A DNA stretch of 41,734 nucleotides from a virus: positions 1 through 41,734 of the IMG/VR virus record IMGVR_UViG_3300035670_000494; one strand, written 5' to 3'. The position numbers and the translations under genes were made by a program. Of the stretch, positions 8,027 through 17,052 are shown piece after piece (positions within the stretch are counted from its first letter, which is position 1; the number at the start of each line of letters is the position of its first letter). The notes under the pieces are model-generated. The model had not been told where the DNA came from and did not search any database. It saw only the letters and a program-made list of their open reading frames with translations.

Positions 8027-8163
8027 AAATGGTTCGCGTTTACAAAGAAAATGACAGCATCCTAGCGCCTGCTGTCGATCTGGAGTATTACAAGGGCATT
8101 GGCTGGAGCGACAAAGCCCCGGCCCGCAAGGTTAAGGCTAAGGCCGAAGAAGGAGAAGGTTAA
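8023..8163 (+). CDS. Small 46-residue tail-region protein
   Basis: A 46-residue gene starting MKMVRVYKENDS with overlaps on both sides (ATGA at 8023 and TAATG at 8161-8165), a strong sign that it is real. It ends in a Lys/Ala/Glu-rich tail. The stretch DLEYYKGIGWSDKAP is similar in style to small proteins found before major tail genes. Its function is unknown. Confidence 0.6.
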   Translation: MKMVRVYKENDSILAPAVDLEYYKGIGWSDKAPARKVKAKAEEGEG

Positions 8164-8555
8164 TGGCTACCCACACCGGCAGCGAAGGCACCGTCAAGGT
8201 GGGTGCCAATGCCATCGCTGAAATTCGTTCGTATTCGGTCGAGGAAACCGCCGACACCACCGAAGATACCACGATGGGTGACTCGTATCGCACCCACAAG
8301 ACCACGCTCAAGTCGTGGAGCGGCTCGGTTGATGTATTCTGGGACGAAACCGACACCACCGGCCAGTCGGCCCTTGTGGTTGGCGCGGAGGTGACTGCCA
8401 ACTTCTACCCAGAAGGCTCGACCACTGGCGATGCCTACATGACCGGCACGGCGATTGTTACCAGCAAGACCGTCACCGCCTCGTTCGATGGCATGGTGGA
8501 ATCGACCATCCAGCTTCAAGGCACTGGCGCACTGACCCGTCCGACCGTCACGTAA
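8163..8555 (+). CDS. Major tail (tube) protein
   Basis: A 130-residue Thr/Ser/Gly-rich beta protein (SGSVDVFWDETDTTGQSALVVG, then a GTAIVTSKTVTASFDG segment) with the alternating pattern of tail tube subunits that stack in hexameric rings. It lies just before the tail assembly chaperone pair and tape measure, the invariant order in siphoviruses. AAGGAG at about 8150 supplies its ribosome site. Confidence 0.8.
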   Translation: MATHTGSEGTVKVGANAIAEIRSYSVEETADTTEDTTMGDSYRTHKTTLKSWSGSVDVFWDETDTTGQSALVVGAEVTANFYPEGSTTGDAYMTGTAIVTSKTVTASFDGMVESTIQLQGTGALTRPTVT

Positions 8556-8571
8556 TTAAAGGGAGATTAGC

Positions 8572-8910
8572 ATGAGCATCGCAGAACGGATCAAGGCGCG
8601 CACCAGCGTCAAGCGCCATATCGACGTTGCGGAGTGGGGCGAGGAAGGCAAGCCTGAGCGGGTCCATTTCGGCCCGCTGCTGGCTGGGGAACTGAATCGC
8701 ATTCAGCGCAAGCACCCTACCTTCCTCCAGTCCGCTTCGTTCGAGGCGATGGTAGACCTGATTGTCCTCAAGGCTGAGAACGGCCAGGGCGAGAAGCTGT
8801 TCACGCTGGAGGACAAGCCTGTCCTGATGCGTGAGGAGGTTTCTGTCATCTCGACCGTTGCGGCTGAGATGATGAGTGCGCCCAGCGTCGAGGACCACGA
8901 AAAAAACTGA
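8572..8910 (+). CDS. Tail assembly chaperone, short form (gpG-like)
   Basis: A 112-residue helical protein made by normal termination at 8908-8910. It would bind the tape measure during tail assembly, as lambda gpG does. The position between tube and tape measure genes and the slippery site near its stop identify it. GGGAGATT precedes ATG 8572. Confidence 0.8.
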   Translation: MSIAERIKARTSVKRHIDVAEWGEEGKPERVHFGPLLAGELNRIQRKHPTFLQSASFEAMVDLIVLKAENGQGEKLFTLEDKPVLMREEVSVISTVAAEMMSAPSVEDHEKN

Positions 8911-9065
8911 GGAGCGATCCGTTTAGGGTCAACCTCCTGACCTTGGCGGATCGGCTCGGTAAAACTGTCGAGGAAATTGAACAAATCTCCATCGACGAGT
9001 ATAACCTTTGGGTCGCCTACTTCAAGGTGATTGAGGACAACAAGCGTGGCCCAAAACGACCTTAA
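8572..9065 (+). CDS. Tail assembly chaperone, frameshifted form (gpGT-like)
   Basis: A -1 shift at A AAA AAC (8901-8907) just before the TGA would extend the 112-residue short form by 52 residues to 164, ending at the TAA at 9063-9065. The extension begins LRSDPFRVNLLTLADRLG and is as conserved-looking as normal coding sequence. Lambda gpGT and most siphovirus chaperone pairs use the same strategy. Frequency cannot be judged from sequence. Confidence 0.78.
8901..8907 (+). other. Programmed -1 frameshift slippery heptamer
   Basis: A AAA AAC in the correct phase (zero-frame codons GAA AAA AAC TGA) is the strongest known bacterial slippery heptamer. The next in-frame codon is TGA, so the shift rescues translation just before the stop. 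The downstream -1 frame is open to 9065. Confidence 0.85.
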
Positions 9066-10857
9066 CGTCAACATTGTAACGATGGTGAAGGGCCAAGAGC
9101 AGATCGCGGCCCTCATCAATCGTGTCGGCGCTCTGGAGAAGGAAACGAACCGGCTCCGCACCGCCAACGAGGGGCTGGCGAAAAGCACTGATACCGTCAT
9201 CCGCAATGGCGTCCGCTACAACAATGCGCTGGATGCCCAGAGCAAGGCCCTGCGCCAGAGCCGCCAAGGCACTCAAATGGCGATGATGCAGGTAAACGAC
9301 TTCTTTACCTCCGTCTCGACTGGCGCAAGTCCAGTGCAGGCGTTCAACCAGCAGATCGGCCAGCTTGGCTACTCACTCAGCCTCATGGGAGGTATCGCTG
9401 GCCGCGTCGGTCAATTCCTCGCTGGGCCTTGGGGCCTTCTGGTGCTTGGCGCGTCCACCGCCATCGGCCTGTTCGCCAAGAACACCAAGGATGCTGGCGA
9501 CAAGTCGATTGACTTTGCGGCCACGGCTACCAACGCCTTCGACTCTGTTGCCAATCGCCTCGAAACCGCCCTCAAGCCAGCCATCGAGAATTTGCAGCCC
9601 GCTCTTGCTGTTGTGGGGGAGGCGTTTGGCTGGGTCTATGATGCGGCTATCGCTTTCTCAAAGGGCGCGCTCTACGTCATTAATCGCCTGATCGGCGGCA
9701 TCATTGGCGTGGTCAACGCGGCTACCGTTTTCGGCAAGGGCCTCATGGCCTCTTACTCGGAAATGGGTATCGGCGTGGTCAACTTCTTTGCCCGCGTGGT
9801 CAACAACATCGCCAAGGGCATCGAGCAGACCGTCAATGCCGCACGGCCATACATCAACTCGATGCTGGAGTTTCTGGGCAGCAGCTACCGCATTGCCGAA
9901 CTGCGCCTCGGTCGCCTTGAGGAGAAGGCCAACAAGTTCGCTGGCTCGACCGCGAATACCTTCCGGGATGCCGGGAAAGCCTTTATGCAGGGCTTCAACA
10001 CCGACATCATCGACTTCTCCGACATGGACGTGAAATACAAGTCCAAGGAAGGTAAAGGCAAGGGCGGCGCTGGCGACAGGGCGAGTAAGGAAAAATCAGA
10101 CGCCGATAAGGCAGCTAAGATTGCCGAAAGCCTCGCCAAGCACAAGGCCAAGTGGGAGCAGTATTGGGCAAAGACCTGGACTGATCTTAATGACGAGGTG
10201 GCCCGCAATGACGCAGAGAACATGGCCGACCGCCAGAAGGGCCTCGCTGCGCTGGCCGAAACCACCCAGAACCAGTATGTGAAACCCATCGACGACGCCC
10301 TTGAGCAACTGGCACAGTCCTACGAGCGCGTGGGCCAGTCCGTTTCCGATGCCTTCAAGGGCATGCTCCTGAATGGGGCGTCATTCAAGGATGGTATGCG
10401 CGGCATCATTAGCGCGGTGATTGACGAACTCTGGCGGCTCTATGTCGTCCAGAGCATTGTCGGCATGGTTGGGCGGCTTCTTGGCAGTGCCACCACTGGC
10501 GGCATGGTGGCTGGTGTTACCGCAGGCAACGCACAGGCTGCGGCTGCTTTCTTCAAGCCGAAAGCCAACGGCGGCGGAGTCCAGCAGGGTCAGCGATACC
10601 TCGTTGGCGAGCGCGGCCCTGAGTGGTTTGTCCCTGGCGGCAGTGGGACCATCATTCCTAACCGCAACTCAGACATGGCTTCTGGCGGTGGCGGTGTGAC
10701 GATCCATGTGGACGCTCGCGGCTCTGCTGACCCGGCTGCTGTGCGCGAACAGGTCCAGCGTGGCATCATCGAGGCAGCGCCCTCGATCATCGCTGCCGCA
10801 GAGGCCCGCACGATCACCAGCCTGCGCCGTCCGCGCCTCGGAGGTGCCATCCAGTGA
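9046..10857 (+). CDS. Tape measure protein
   Basis: A 603-residue protein from GTG 9046 (GAGG 10 bases upstream). The N-terminus is coiled coil (ALINRVGALEKETNRLRT). A hydrophobic stretch at about 130-160 (GPWGLLVLGASTAIGLF) is typical of tape measure proteins that enter the host membrane. The C-terminus carries the common YLVGERGPEWFVPGG signature. At about 0.15 nm per residue the tail would be roughly 90 nm. It overlaps the chaperone extension, as usual. Confidence 0.9.
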   Translation: MAQNDLNVNIVTMVKGQEQIAALINRVGALEKETNRLRTANEGLAKSTDTVIRNGVRYNNALDAQSKALRQSRQGTQMAMMQVNDFFTSVSTGASPVQAFNQQIGQLGYSLSLMGGIAGRVGQFLAGPWGLLVLGASTAIGLFAKNTKDAGDKSIDFAATATNAFDSVANRLETALKPAIENLQPALAVVGEAFGWVYDAAIAFSKGALYVINRLIGGIIGVVNAATVFGKGLMASYSEMGIGVVNFFARVVNNIAKGIEQTVNAARPYINSMLEFLGSSYRIAELRLGRLEEKANKFAGSTANTFRDAGKAFMQGFNTDIIDFSDMDVKYKSKEGKGKGGAGDRASKEKSDADKAAKIAESLAKHKAKWEQYWAKTWTDLNDEVARNDAENMADRQKGLAALAETTQNQYVKPIDDALEQLAQSYERVGQSVSDAFKGMLLNGASFKDGMRGIISAVIDELWRLYVVQSIVGMVGRLLGSATTGGMVAGVTAGNAQAAAAFFKPKANGGGVQQGQRYLVGERGPEWFVPGGSGTIIPNRNSDMASGGGGVTIHVDARGSADPAAVREQVQRGIIEAAPSIIAAAEARTITSLRRPRLGGAIQ

Positions 10858-11513
10858 CGACTATCACTTTCCCGTCCACTCCCGGCCCGCAGAGCATGTC
10901 GTGGCGGCTAGTGCAGCCTGCCCAGAATAACATCTCGGAATGGACCGGTCGACGCCAAACCATCGCCTCTGGCCGTGGCTGGTGGGAGTGCGATTACGGC
11001 CTGCCGCCGATTGTCGGGGATAGCGCGATCCGGGAATGGAGAGCGTTTGTGGCGAAGGCTCGCGGGGCGGCGAATGATTTTCGCGTCCCCGTCCATCCCA
11101 CGGCCCAATACAGCCTCTCAGTGACTAGCGAAACGCTGGTCCTTGATTTTGCCGACATGCTCTATCTCAGCGAGGGTGGTGCAGCGTCCTTGACCGCGTT
11201 CGTTGCCGGAGCGAGCCAGACCGGACGCTCCCTGACCACCGATGGGTGGCCCGCCAGCGAAACAGTTCTTGAGGCTGGGCAATTCGTCACGATTGGCGAC
11301 CAGCTTCTCCAGCTTACGGAAGATGTCGTATCGAATGCGAGCGGGGCTGCGACTATCACATTCGAGCCTGCCCTGCGGGCGTCTCCGGCAGACAACGCGC
11401 CCATCGAATACGGCAACCCCTATTGCCTGATGTATCTGGACGAAACCCCGGCCATCTCATCCGGGACCGGACAGGTGCATAGCCTGTCGCTCAAGCTGCG
11501 AGAGTCCTTCTAA
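10854..11513 (+). CDS. Distal tail protein candidate (Dit-like)
   Basis: A 219-residue protein from GTG 10854 that overlaps the tape measure stop. It has a beta-rich start (TTITFPSTPGPQSMSWRLVQ) and a conserved-looking GRGWWECDYGLPPI block. Its place right after the tape measure is where the distal tail (Dit) ring protein is encoded, and in Rhodobacter gene transfer agents a DUF2460 Dit protein lies here. I did not identify a family signature, so the role rests mainly on gene order. Confidence 0.55.
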   Translation: MTTITFPSTPGPQSMSWRLVQPAQNNISEWTGRRQTIASGRGWWECDYGLPPIVGDSAIREWRAFVAKARGAANDFRVPVHPTAQYSLSVTSETLVLDFADMLYLSEGGAASLTAFVAGASQTGRSLTTDGWPASETVLEAGQFVTIGDQLLQLTEDVVSNASGAATITFEPALRASPADNAPIEYGNPYCLMYLDETPAISSGTGQVHSLSLKLRESF

Positions 11514-12151
11514 TGGTGGACGCAACCACCCAGGCTGCACTCGAGGCAAATGTCGTCAACTGGCGGCTGCTGGTCTATGCCGACATTGACGGCGACGTTC
11601 TGCGCGCCACCAGCGGCCTCTATGATAAGACTATCTCTGGCTCAGGCGATTCGGAACTGGACGGCACCTACGAGTCCTACGACCACAACCTGATTAACGT
11701 TGGTCCGGTCAAGCACAACGAAACTGGCTCCGATACCGTCACGATCACCCTGAGCGGCCTTATTCTCAATGCGGACCTTCTTAACACCATTGGCGACCGG
11801 GCCAACTGGCAGGGCCGCTCTGCCCGCATGTGGTTCTATTGCGTTGATGGGAATGAGTCGCAAGTAGGCTCGATCATCCCATATTACACCGGCTACATGA
11901 ACGATGTGACGATCACCGGGACGCCGGAACAGCAGACCATCGGCCTGACCATCGAGAACTATCTGGCGAGCCTGTCTGGTGCGCCGAACAAGACATATAT
12001 GATGCAGAGCATTTTCGATTCCGGCGACCTTAGCGCCAATGCAACTCTCGGCGCGGCCAACGGCCTTGGCTCGGCTGGCACCACTCAGTATGGCGGCGGC
12101 TCTGGCGGCTTTTACGACAAGCCCGCCTCCTGGTTGGTGCATAGCAAATGA
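11513..12151 (+). CDS. Baseplate hub-like minor tail protein
   Basis: A 212-residue protein with NWRLLVYADIDGDVLRATSG near the start, ITLSGLILNADLLNTIGDRANW centrally and a Gly-rich C-terminus. By position it corresponds to the DUF2163 hub in gene transfer agents and related phages, between the Dit protein and the tail peptidase. It overlaps the next gene by ATGA. The family assignment is inference. Confidence 0.5.
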   Translation: MVDATTQAALEANVVNWRLLVYADIDGDVLRATSGLYDKTISGSGDSELDGTYESYDHNLINVGPVKHNETGSDTVTITLSGLILNADLLNTIGDRANWQGRSARMWFYCVDGNESQVGSIIPYYTGYMNDVTITGTPEQQTIGLTIENYLASLSGAPNKTYMMQSIFDSGDLSANATLGAANGLGSAGTTQYGGGSGGFYDKPASWLVHSK

Positions 12152-12546
12152 GGCTGTCTGATTGGGAGAGCCAACTGTCGGCATACGTCACAGCCAAGCG
12201 CGATGAGCCGTTTGCGTGGGGCGTCAACGACTGCTGCTTGTTTGCGGCTGGGGCCGTCGAGGCCGTCACTGGCGACGACCCCATGTTAGAATTTAGGGGC
12301 CATTATTCTAACGAGTTCGGTGCCGCTCGCGCTCTGGTGGAGATTGGTGCTGGCACCCTTGAGGCCACGCTCGACGGGAAGTTCCCCGAAATTGGCAAGG
12401 CCCTTGCGCAGCGCGGCGATCTGGCGTTTCACGAGGGCGCTGTTGGCGTGGTGATGGGTGACTTCGCGTGGTTCGTCTCGGATGACGGCTTGACCCGTAT
12501 TGCCCGTCCGCTGTGGACGAAGTGCTGGAGTGTTGGCCGTGGGTAA
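12148..12546 (+). CDS. Tail-tip cysteine peptidase-like protein (DUF6950 type)
   Basis: A 132-residue protein with FAWGVNDCCLFAAGAVEAVTG. The pattern W-G-x-N-D-C (W24 to C29) is the nucleophile motif of the NlpC/P60-like small tail proteins (DUF6950). H95 in GDLAFHEGAVGVV may be the catalytic histidine. Such proteins are thought to trim peptidoglycan during DNA entry. It precedes the tip gene, the same order as in gene transfer agents. Confidence 0.65.
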   Translation: MRLSDWESQLSAYVTAKRDEPFAWGVNDCCLFAAGAVEAVTGDDPMLEFRGHYSNEFGAARALVEIGAGTLEATLDGKFPEIGKALAQRGDLAFHEGAVGVVMGDFAWFVSDDGLTRIARPLWTKCWSVGRG

Positions 12547-14875
12547 GGTTCTAAAGATTGTGGCTGGCGCTGCCCTGTTCGCGTTTGCCGCGCCCATTGC
12601 CGGATTCATTGGTATCGCGGCAATCACCTCCGCCACCATTGGCGCTATCGGCATCTCTCTCGCCCTATCCGGCGTGGCAGAAGCATTCCTTGGCCCTAAG
12701 GTTCCGCAGAGCCAGCTTTCCCGGCTCAACCTCTCGTTCGATCCCACTACGCCCCGCAAGGCCGTGTTCGGCACTACCGCCATGAACGCGGATATGCGCT
12801 ATCAGGAGGCCAGCGGAACTGACCAGGAATACATCGACTACATCGTGGCGGTAGCAGCCCATGAGGTCGCCTCGATTGACGAGATTTGGTTTGAGGAAAA
12901 GCAGGCGTGGACCGCCAGCGGGGGCGTCACCTCGACCTACTCTGGCTATCTCACTGTCAATGTGCGCGAGGTCGGCACCTCCGCCAATACCATCTCAATC
13001 AATGGCGGCTCCAAATGGGGATCGAACTGCCGCCTGACTGGCTGCGCCTATATCCACCTTCGCGTCAAGCGCACCGGCAACAGCAAGGAAGCGGAAAGCC
13101 CACTGGTTAGCGGCCTGCCCTCGCGTATCACTATTATTGGTGATGGTGCGCTGCTGTATGACCCGCGCCTCGACACCACTGTTGGCGGCTCCGGCTCGCA
13201 CCGAGCGGACGACCAGACCACTTGGGGCAGCTACACGGCGGCTGATGATACCGACAACCCTGCCCTGCAACTGCTGTGGTGGCTGCTTGGCTGGAAGATC
13301 AACGATAAGCTATCCATCGGCTGCGGCGTCCCCCCGGCCCGTATCGACATTCCCAGCTTCATTACTGCGGCCAACATCTGCGACGAGAGCGTGACTCTTG
13401 CCACTGGCGGCACTCAGAAGCGGTATCGCACCAGCGGCACAGCCTCGGACGCCGATGACCGGATGGGCGTGATTAACACCTTCCTCGCCTGCATGAACGG
13501 CTCGCTGCGGGACAGCAACGGCAAACTGTCACTGACTGTTATCAAGAACGATCTGGCTGACTACGTGCTGGACTTTGACGAGAACGACATTCTCTCGGAG
13601 TTCTCATGGAACCAGACTCGCGGCCTGTCGGACAGCTACAACAAGGCGCGCGGTCGCTACGTTGATCCCTCGACCAATGCGCTCTACCAGCTTGTCGATT
13701 ACCCGGAGGTTGGCTTTGACAGCCCTGATGGCATCGAGCGCGTCATGTCGCTCGATCTGCCCTACGTCGAGGACGGTCGCCGCGCCCAGCGGATCGCCAA
13801 GCAAGTCCTCCAGCGCAACCAGTATCGCGGCACCTTCGCGGCCACCTTTACCGCCAAGGCCCAGGGCTGCGTAGTTGGTGATGTGGTGCGGGTGACCTTC
13901 GCTGCCCTTGGCTGGAGCAACAAGTTGTTCCGCGTGGTCAGTCAGGAAATTCGCGTTGACGGCCAGGTTCCGATGACGCTGATGGAGGAAAACGCCGCCA
14001 TCTATGCGTGGGATGCTGAGGACGCTGCCCCGGTGTCCCCGACTGCCCCGACCGTCTATGATCCACTCAAGAATCCATTCATCCTAGCGACCGCCCAACC
14101 CAGCCTTGATGGCATTGCCCCAATCACGCTCTATGCGGATTATCTCGGCGCGTTCCTGACCGACCAGCTTCCGTTCTACTTCAATGTGGTGCGCCGGAAG
14201 GGCGGTGATAATGTGTCGGATTCGACCACTTGGAGCGTTATAAGCCAAGACGGTATCACAGGTGGCACCGTAACTATCGACTCCACCGGCTACGTCACCA
14301 TCCCTTCCGGTATCTCGATGGGTTCTAACGCCTCCGTGGTGATTCGCTCGGTGCGCGATGGCATTACCCTTGAGACGACTGCCGGGATTACGAAACTCAA
14401 CGCACAGGCCCCAACCACTGGCGGCTCTGGCGGAGGGACGACTGTTAGCGACTCGTCGTTCACATCGGTTACCACCACGTCCTTTGTGGACATCTCGGAC
14501 GTTATGACGGTCAATACTGGCTCGGCTGGGCAGATTCAGTTCTCAGCCCCGCTAACCGTGACGGCCACCAAGGCATCGCCAGAAATTGATGGCCCTGAGT
14601 CCAATGTCGAGATGAAGTGGCAGTATCGCACCAGTGGTGGCGGTTCCTATGCGGACGTTGCCAGCGCGGTCAACTCCGACCCGGACGTTGAGATTTATTA
14701 TGACGTAGATTCTGGACTTTATCTGCGGAATAACGGCGCGATTACTTGCTCTCCGCTGCTGACTGGTCTATCGTCCTCCACAGCATACGACGTGAAGCTA
14801 GTTGCTCGCCGCACCTCCTCGACGGTCAGCAAGGCAATCAGCTTTACCGGCACAGCATCCGCCGTTGGGAGTTAA
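12539..14875 (+). CDS. Tail tip/central fibre protein (gpJ or megatron-like)
   Basis: A 778-residue protein from GTG 12539 (GGAG 8 bases upstream; GTG 12530 is an alternative). Residues 4-55 form two hydrophobic segments rich in Ala/Gly/Ile, as in other tip proteins. The middle (LSDSYNKARGRYVDPS, then RRAQRIAKQVLQRNQYRG) matches the hub domains of phage tail tip proteins. The C-terminal part after about residue 520 is Ser/Thr/Gly-rich and fibronectin-like. It would form the tail tip that contacts the host. Confidence 0.75.
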   Translation: MGKVLKIVAGAALFAFAAPIAGFIGIAAITSATIGAIGISLALSGVAEAFLGPKVPQSQLSRLNLSFDPTTPRKAVFGTTAMNADMRYQEASGTDQEYIDYIVAVAAHEVASIDEIWFEEKQAWTASGGVTSTYSGYLTVNVREVGTSANTISINGGSKWGSNCRLTGCAYIHLRVKRTGNSKEAESPLVSGLPSRITIIGDGALLYDPRLDTTVGGSGSHRADDQTTWGSYTAADDTDNPALQLLWWLLGWKINDKLSIGCGVPPARIDIPSFITAANICDESVTLATGGTQKRYRTSGTASDADDRMGVINTFLACMNGSLRDSNGKLSLTVIKNDLADYVLDFDENDILSEFSWNQTRGLSDSYNKARGRYVDPSTNALYQLVDYPEVGFDSPDGIERVMSLDLPYVEDGRRAQRIAKQVLQRNQYRGTFAATFTAKAQGCVVGDVVRVTFAALGWSNKLFRVVSQEIRVDGQVPMTLMEENAAIYAWDAEDAAPVSPTAPTVYDPLKNPFILATAQPSLDGIAPITLYADYLGAFLTDQLPFYFNVVRRKGGDNVSDSTTWSVISQDGITGGTVTIDSTGYVTIPSGISMGSNASVVIRSVRDGITLETTAGITKLNAQAPTTGGSGGGTTVSDSSFTSVTTTSFVDISDVMTVNTGSAGQIQFSAPLTVTATKASPEIDGPESNVEMKWQYRTSGGGSYADVASAVNSDPDVEIYYDVDSGLYLRNNGAITCSPLLTGLSSSTAYDVKLVARRTSSTVSKAISFTGTASAVGS

Positions 14876-14877
14876 GC

Positions 14878-15111
14878 GTGGATCACGAGATTTGGGACCA
14901 TATTCCCGATAGCGTCAAGAATTTGATTGACGTTCTCTCTGTTGGCACTATGCTTGGCGCGCTGTTCCAGATGCTTCCGAATATTGCCGCTCTTCTGACA
15001 ATTCTGTGGACGGCAATCCGCATCTATGAATCGGCCACGGTGCAACGGCTTTTGGGGAGAACCAATGCCAAATCCGAGACTAACCCAGGACGAGATTCTG
15101 GAAGCGATTAG
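14878..15111 (+). CDS. Holin candidate
   Basis: A 77-residue protein from GTG 14878. A short amphipathic start is followed by two close hydrophobic segments (about residues 16-33 and 35-50, with NIAALLTILWTAIRIYE) and a polar, charged C-terminus, the layout of small class II holins. It lies ahead of the endolysin, separated by one gene. The 3' end overlaps the next gene by 47 bases. Two other small membrane proteins downstream (18910 and 19526) are rival holin or antiholin candidates. Confidence 0.5.
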   Translation: MDHEIWDHIPDSVKNLIDVLSVGTMLGALFQMLPNIAALLTILWTAIRIYESATVQRLLGRTNAKSETNPGRDSGSD

Positions 15112-16198
15112 GCTTGTAAATGAATACGGCTCTGTTGCCGAAGCCGCCAGACAGCTAAACATTCCTCGAAACACTCTCCAGCACCGCTATGCGGCGCGGG
15201 ACCGCCTTGAACTGAAAGAGACTGTCGAGTCTCGCGCGCCTGAGGGTCATCTGGTCAAGGGCGTATCGACCTACTACGACGCGGAAGGCCAGATCAAGGG
15301 CCAGTGGGTCAAGACCAGCGTTGAACAGGAGGCGCGGCTCAAGGCGCTACAGGAGGTCATCGACGCCCTCAAGGATGAAATTCCCTACGCCGCTCCGGTC
15401 AATCCCCCGACGATCTGGGATGAGGCGCTCTGCAATCTCTTTACCTTCACTGACTACCACCTTGGAATGCTGGCGTGGCACCGTGAAGGCGGCGAGGATT
15501 GGGATTTGGACATTGCGGAGAACACCATCCTTCGCGCCATGACCTCGATGATCGAGCGTAGCCCTGCGGCGCACACGGCGGTATTGAATATTCAAGGTGA
15601 CTTCCTGCATACGGACGGCAAGATTCCGAAAACGCCCGCCCACGGTCACGTTCTGGACGCTGACAGTCGCTATCCGAAGATTCGGCGAGCGGCGATACGC
15701 ATTATTCGCGCCCTGATTCGCAAGGCGCTTGAGATGCACAAGCATGTCCACCTCATTGTGGCGGAGGGGAATCACGACGAGGAGGGGACCGGCTGGCTTG
15801 CTGATAATTTCGCAGTCCATTACGAGGAGGAGCCGCGAATCAGCGTCAATGACAGCGACCTTCCGTTCTACGTCTACGAGTGGGGCCAGACTATGATTGG
15901 GGTCCATCACGGCCACAAGGTCAAGAACGAGAACTTGCCGCTCCTGTTCGCCGCCCAATACCCGGAGGTATGGGGCCGGACCAAGCGCCGCGAGATTCAC
16001 TGCGGCCACCGCCACCACCGCGACGAGAAGGAATACAACGGCGTAACTGTCGTCCAGCACCCAACCCTCGCAGCCAGAGACGCATATGCCGCTCGCGGCG
16101 GCTGGATCGCGGACCGGGCCGCATGGGCAATCACCTACCACAAGAAACATGGCGCTGTTGGCCGCGTCATGGTTACCCCGGAGATGGTCAATGGCTAA
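15065..16198 (+). CDS. Helix-turn-helix metallophosphoesterase
   Basis: A 377-residue protein from ATG 15065 (GGGGAG upstream). Residues 8-42 form a Psq/Fis-like helix-turn-helix (ILEAIRLVNEYGSVAEAARQ). Residues 122-345 carry the calcineurin-like metallophosphoesterase motifs: D130 and H132, GDF at 178-180, GNHD at 235-238, HHGH at 281-284 and GHRH at 314-317. The catalytic set looks complete, so it should hydrolyse phosphodiesters or phosphomonoesters, possibly DNA. It sits between a holin candidate and the endolysin, an odd place for a DNA enzyme. Its substrate is unknown. Confidence 0.8.
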   Translation: MPNPRLTQDEILEAIRLVNEYGSVAEAARQLNIPRNTLQHRYAARDRLELKETVESRAPEGHLVKGVSTYYDAEGQIKGQWVKTSVEQEARLKALQEVIDALKDEIPYAAPVNPPTIWDEALCNLFTFTDYHLGMLAWHREGGEDWDLDIAENTILRAMTSMIERSPAAHTAVLNIQGDFLHTDGKIPKTPAHGHVLDADSRYPKIRRAAIRIIRALIRKALEMHKHVHLIVAEGNHDEEGTGWLADNFAVHYEEEPRISVNDSDLPFYVYEWGQTMIGVHHGHKVKNENLPLLFAAQYPEVWGRTKRREIHCGHRHHRDEKEYNGVTVVQHPTLAARDAYAARGGWIADRAAWAITYHKKHGAVGRVMVTPEMVNG

Positions 16199-16718
16199 AA
16201 ACAACTTCGACGCCTGCCTTGAGATTATCCTTCATCACGAGGGCGGGTATGTGAATCATCCGCGCGATCCTGGGGGCCGCACGAATCTTGGCGTGACCCA
16301 GCGCGTTTATGAGGAGTGGGTAGGGCACCCCGTCTCCGAGGCCATCATGCGCGGCCTGACTGTCTCGCACGTCAAGGCACTCTACAAGGCGCGCTATTGG
16401 GCTGTGGTAAAGGCGGACGAGATTCCGGCTGGCCTCGACCTGTGCGTGTTTGACTTTGCGGTGAACGCAGGCCCAGGTCGTGCCGCCCGCTACCTCCAGC
16501 GCCTTGTTGGCGCTACTGAGGATGGGCAGATCGGCCCGCGCACCCTGTCGGCAGTTACCCAATTCGTCCGCGACGTTGGCGCGGAGGAGGCGGTCAAGCG
16601 GTATCAGGACTCGCGGCGAACCTACTACAAGAAGCTGGCGACCTTTCCGACCTTCGGGCGTGGCTGGATGCGGCGCGTCATGGAGGTGGAGGCTTCGGCT
16701 CGCCTCATGCTAAAATAG
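16191..16718 (+). CDS. Endolysin, GH108-type muramidase
   Basis: A 175-residue lysin. HEGGYVNHPRDPGG at 16-29 contains the catalytic Glu of glycoside hydrolase family 108 (E17), and TNLGVTQ follows. The C-terminal half has the GATEDGQIGPRTLSA segment of a peptidoglycan-binding-like domain (PG_binding_3). No signal peptide or membrane anchor is visible, so release depends on a holin. ATG 16191 overlaps the upstream stop by 8 bases. Confidence 0.9.
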   Translation: MAKNNFDACLEIILHHEGGYVNHPRDPGGRTNLGVTQRVYEEWVGHPVSEAIMRGLTVSHVKALYKARYWAVVKADEIPAGLDLCVFDFAVNAGPGRAARYLQRLVGATEDGQIGPRTLSAVTQFVRDVGAEEAVKRYQDSRRTYYKKLATFPTFGRGWMRRVMEVEASARLMLK

Positions 16719-16727
16719 CAGGGTAAA

Positions 16728-16756
16728 TTGCTGCCATCTGGCCCCTATGGTATGGT
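16728..16756 (+). promoter_or_regulatory. Possible promoter ahead of the fibre genes
   Basis: TTGCTG, a 17-base spacer and TATGGT precede the 16780 gene, with a CAGGAGG ribosome site further on. Each hexamer matches consensus at four of six positions. It is a weak but well-spaced candidate in the only real gap of the late operon. Confidence 0.3.
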
Positions 16757-16779
16757 TTGCGCCATATCAGGAGGCTTTG

Positions 16780-17052
16780 ATGGCTTACGACCGCGACGAC
16801 TATACCAGTGGATTTGACACCTTTGGGTGGGGCGGGGCTACGATTAGCCTTGCTAGTGGCGATTTTGCCGTTGGCGATACCGTCAAGGGAATTGTTGTGG
16901 TGTCCGCTGGGAACGTTGTATTCCGCCCGGTTGACTCGGCGGCTGACATTACGATCACCTCTGCTCCGACCGGCTACATCATCCCGTGGAACTGTTCGTT
17001 CATCCGGCAGACCGGGACGACCGCAACGCTGGCGACCATTGTTGGCCGCTGA
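16780..17052 (+). CDS. Hypothetical beta-rich virion-associated protein
   Basis: A 90-residue protein from ATG 16780 with a strong CAGGAGG seven bases upstream, which settles the start over the in-frame ATG at 16747. It is Gly/Thr/Val-rich with alternating residues, suggesting a small beta-barrel. It lies before the tail fibre and may be a fibre accessory protein. No family is recognised. Confidence 0.6.
   Translation: MAYDRDDYTSGFDTFGWGGATISLASGDFAVGDTVKGIVVVSAGNVVFRPVDSAADITITSAPTGYIIPWNCSFIRQTGTTATLATIVGR

Noticed and set aside
14746-14877. 44-residue extension of the holin candidate
   Set aside because: It lies inside the tail tip gene, and GTG 14878 right after that stop gives a normal small-holin layout.
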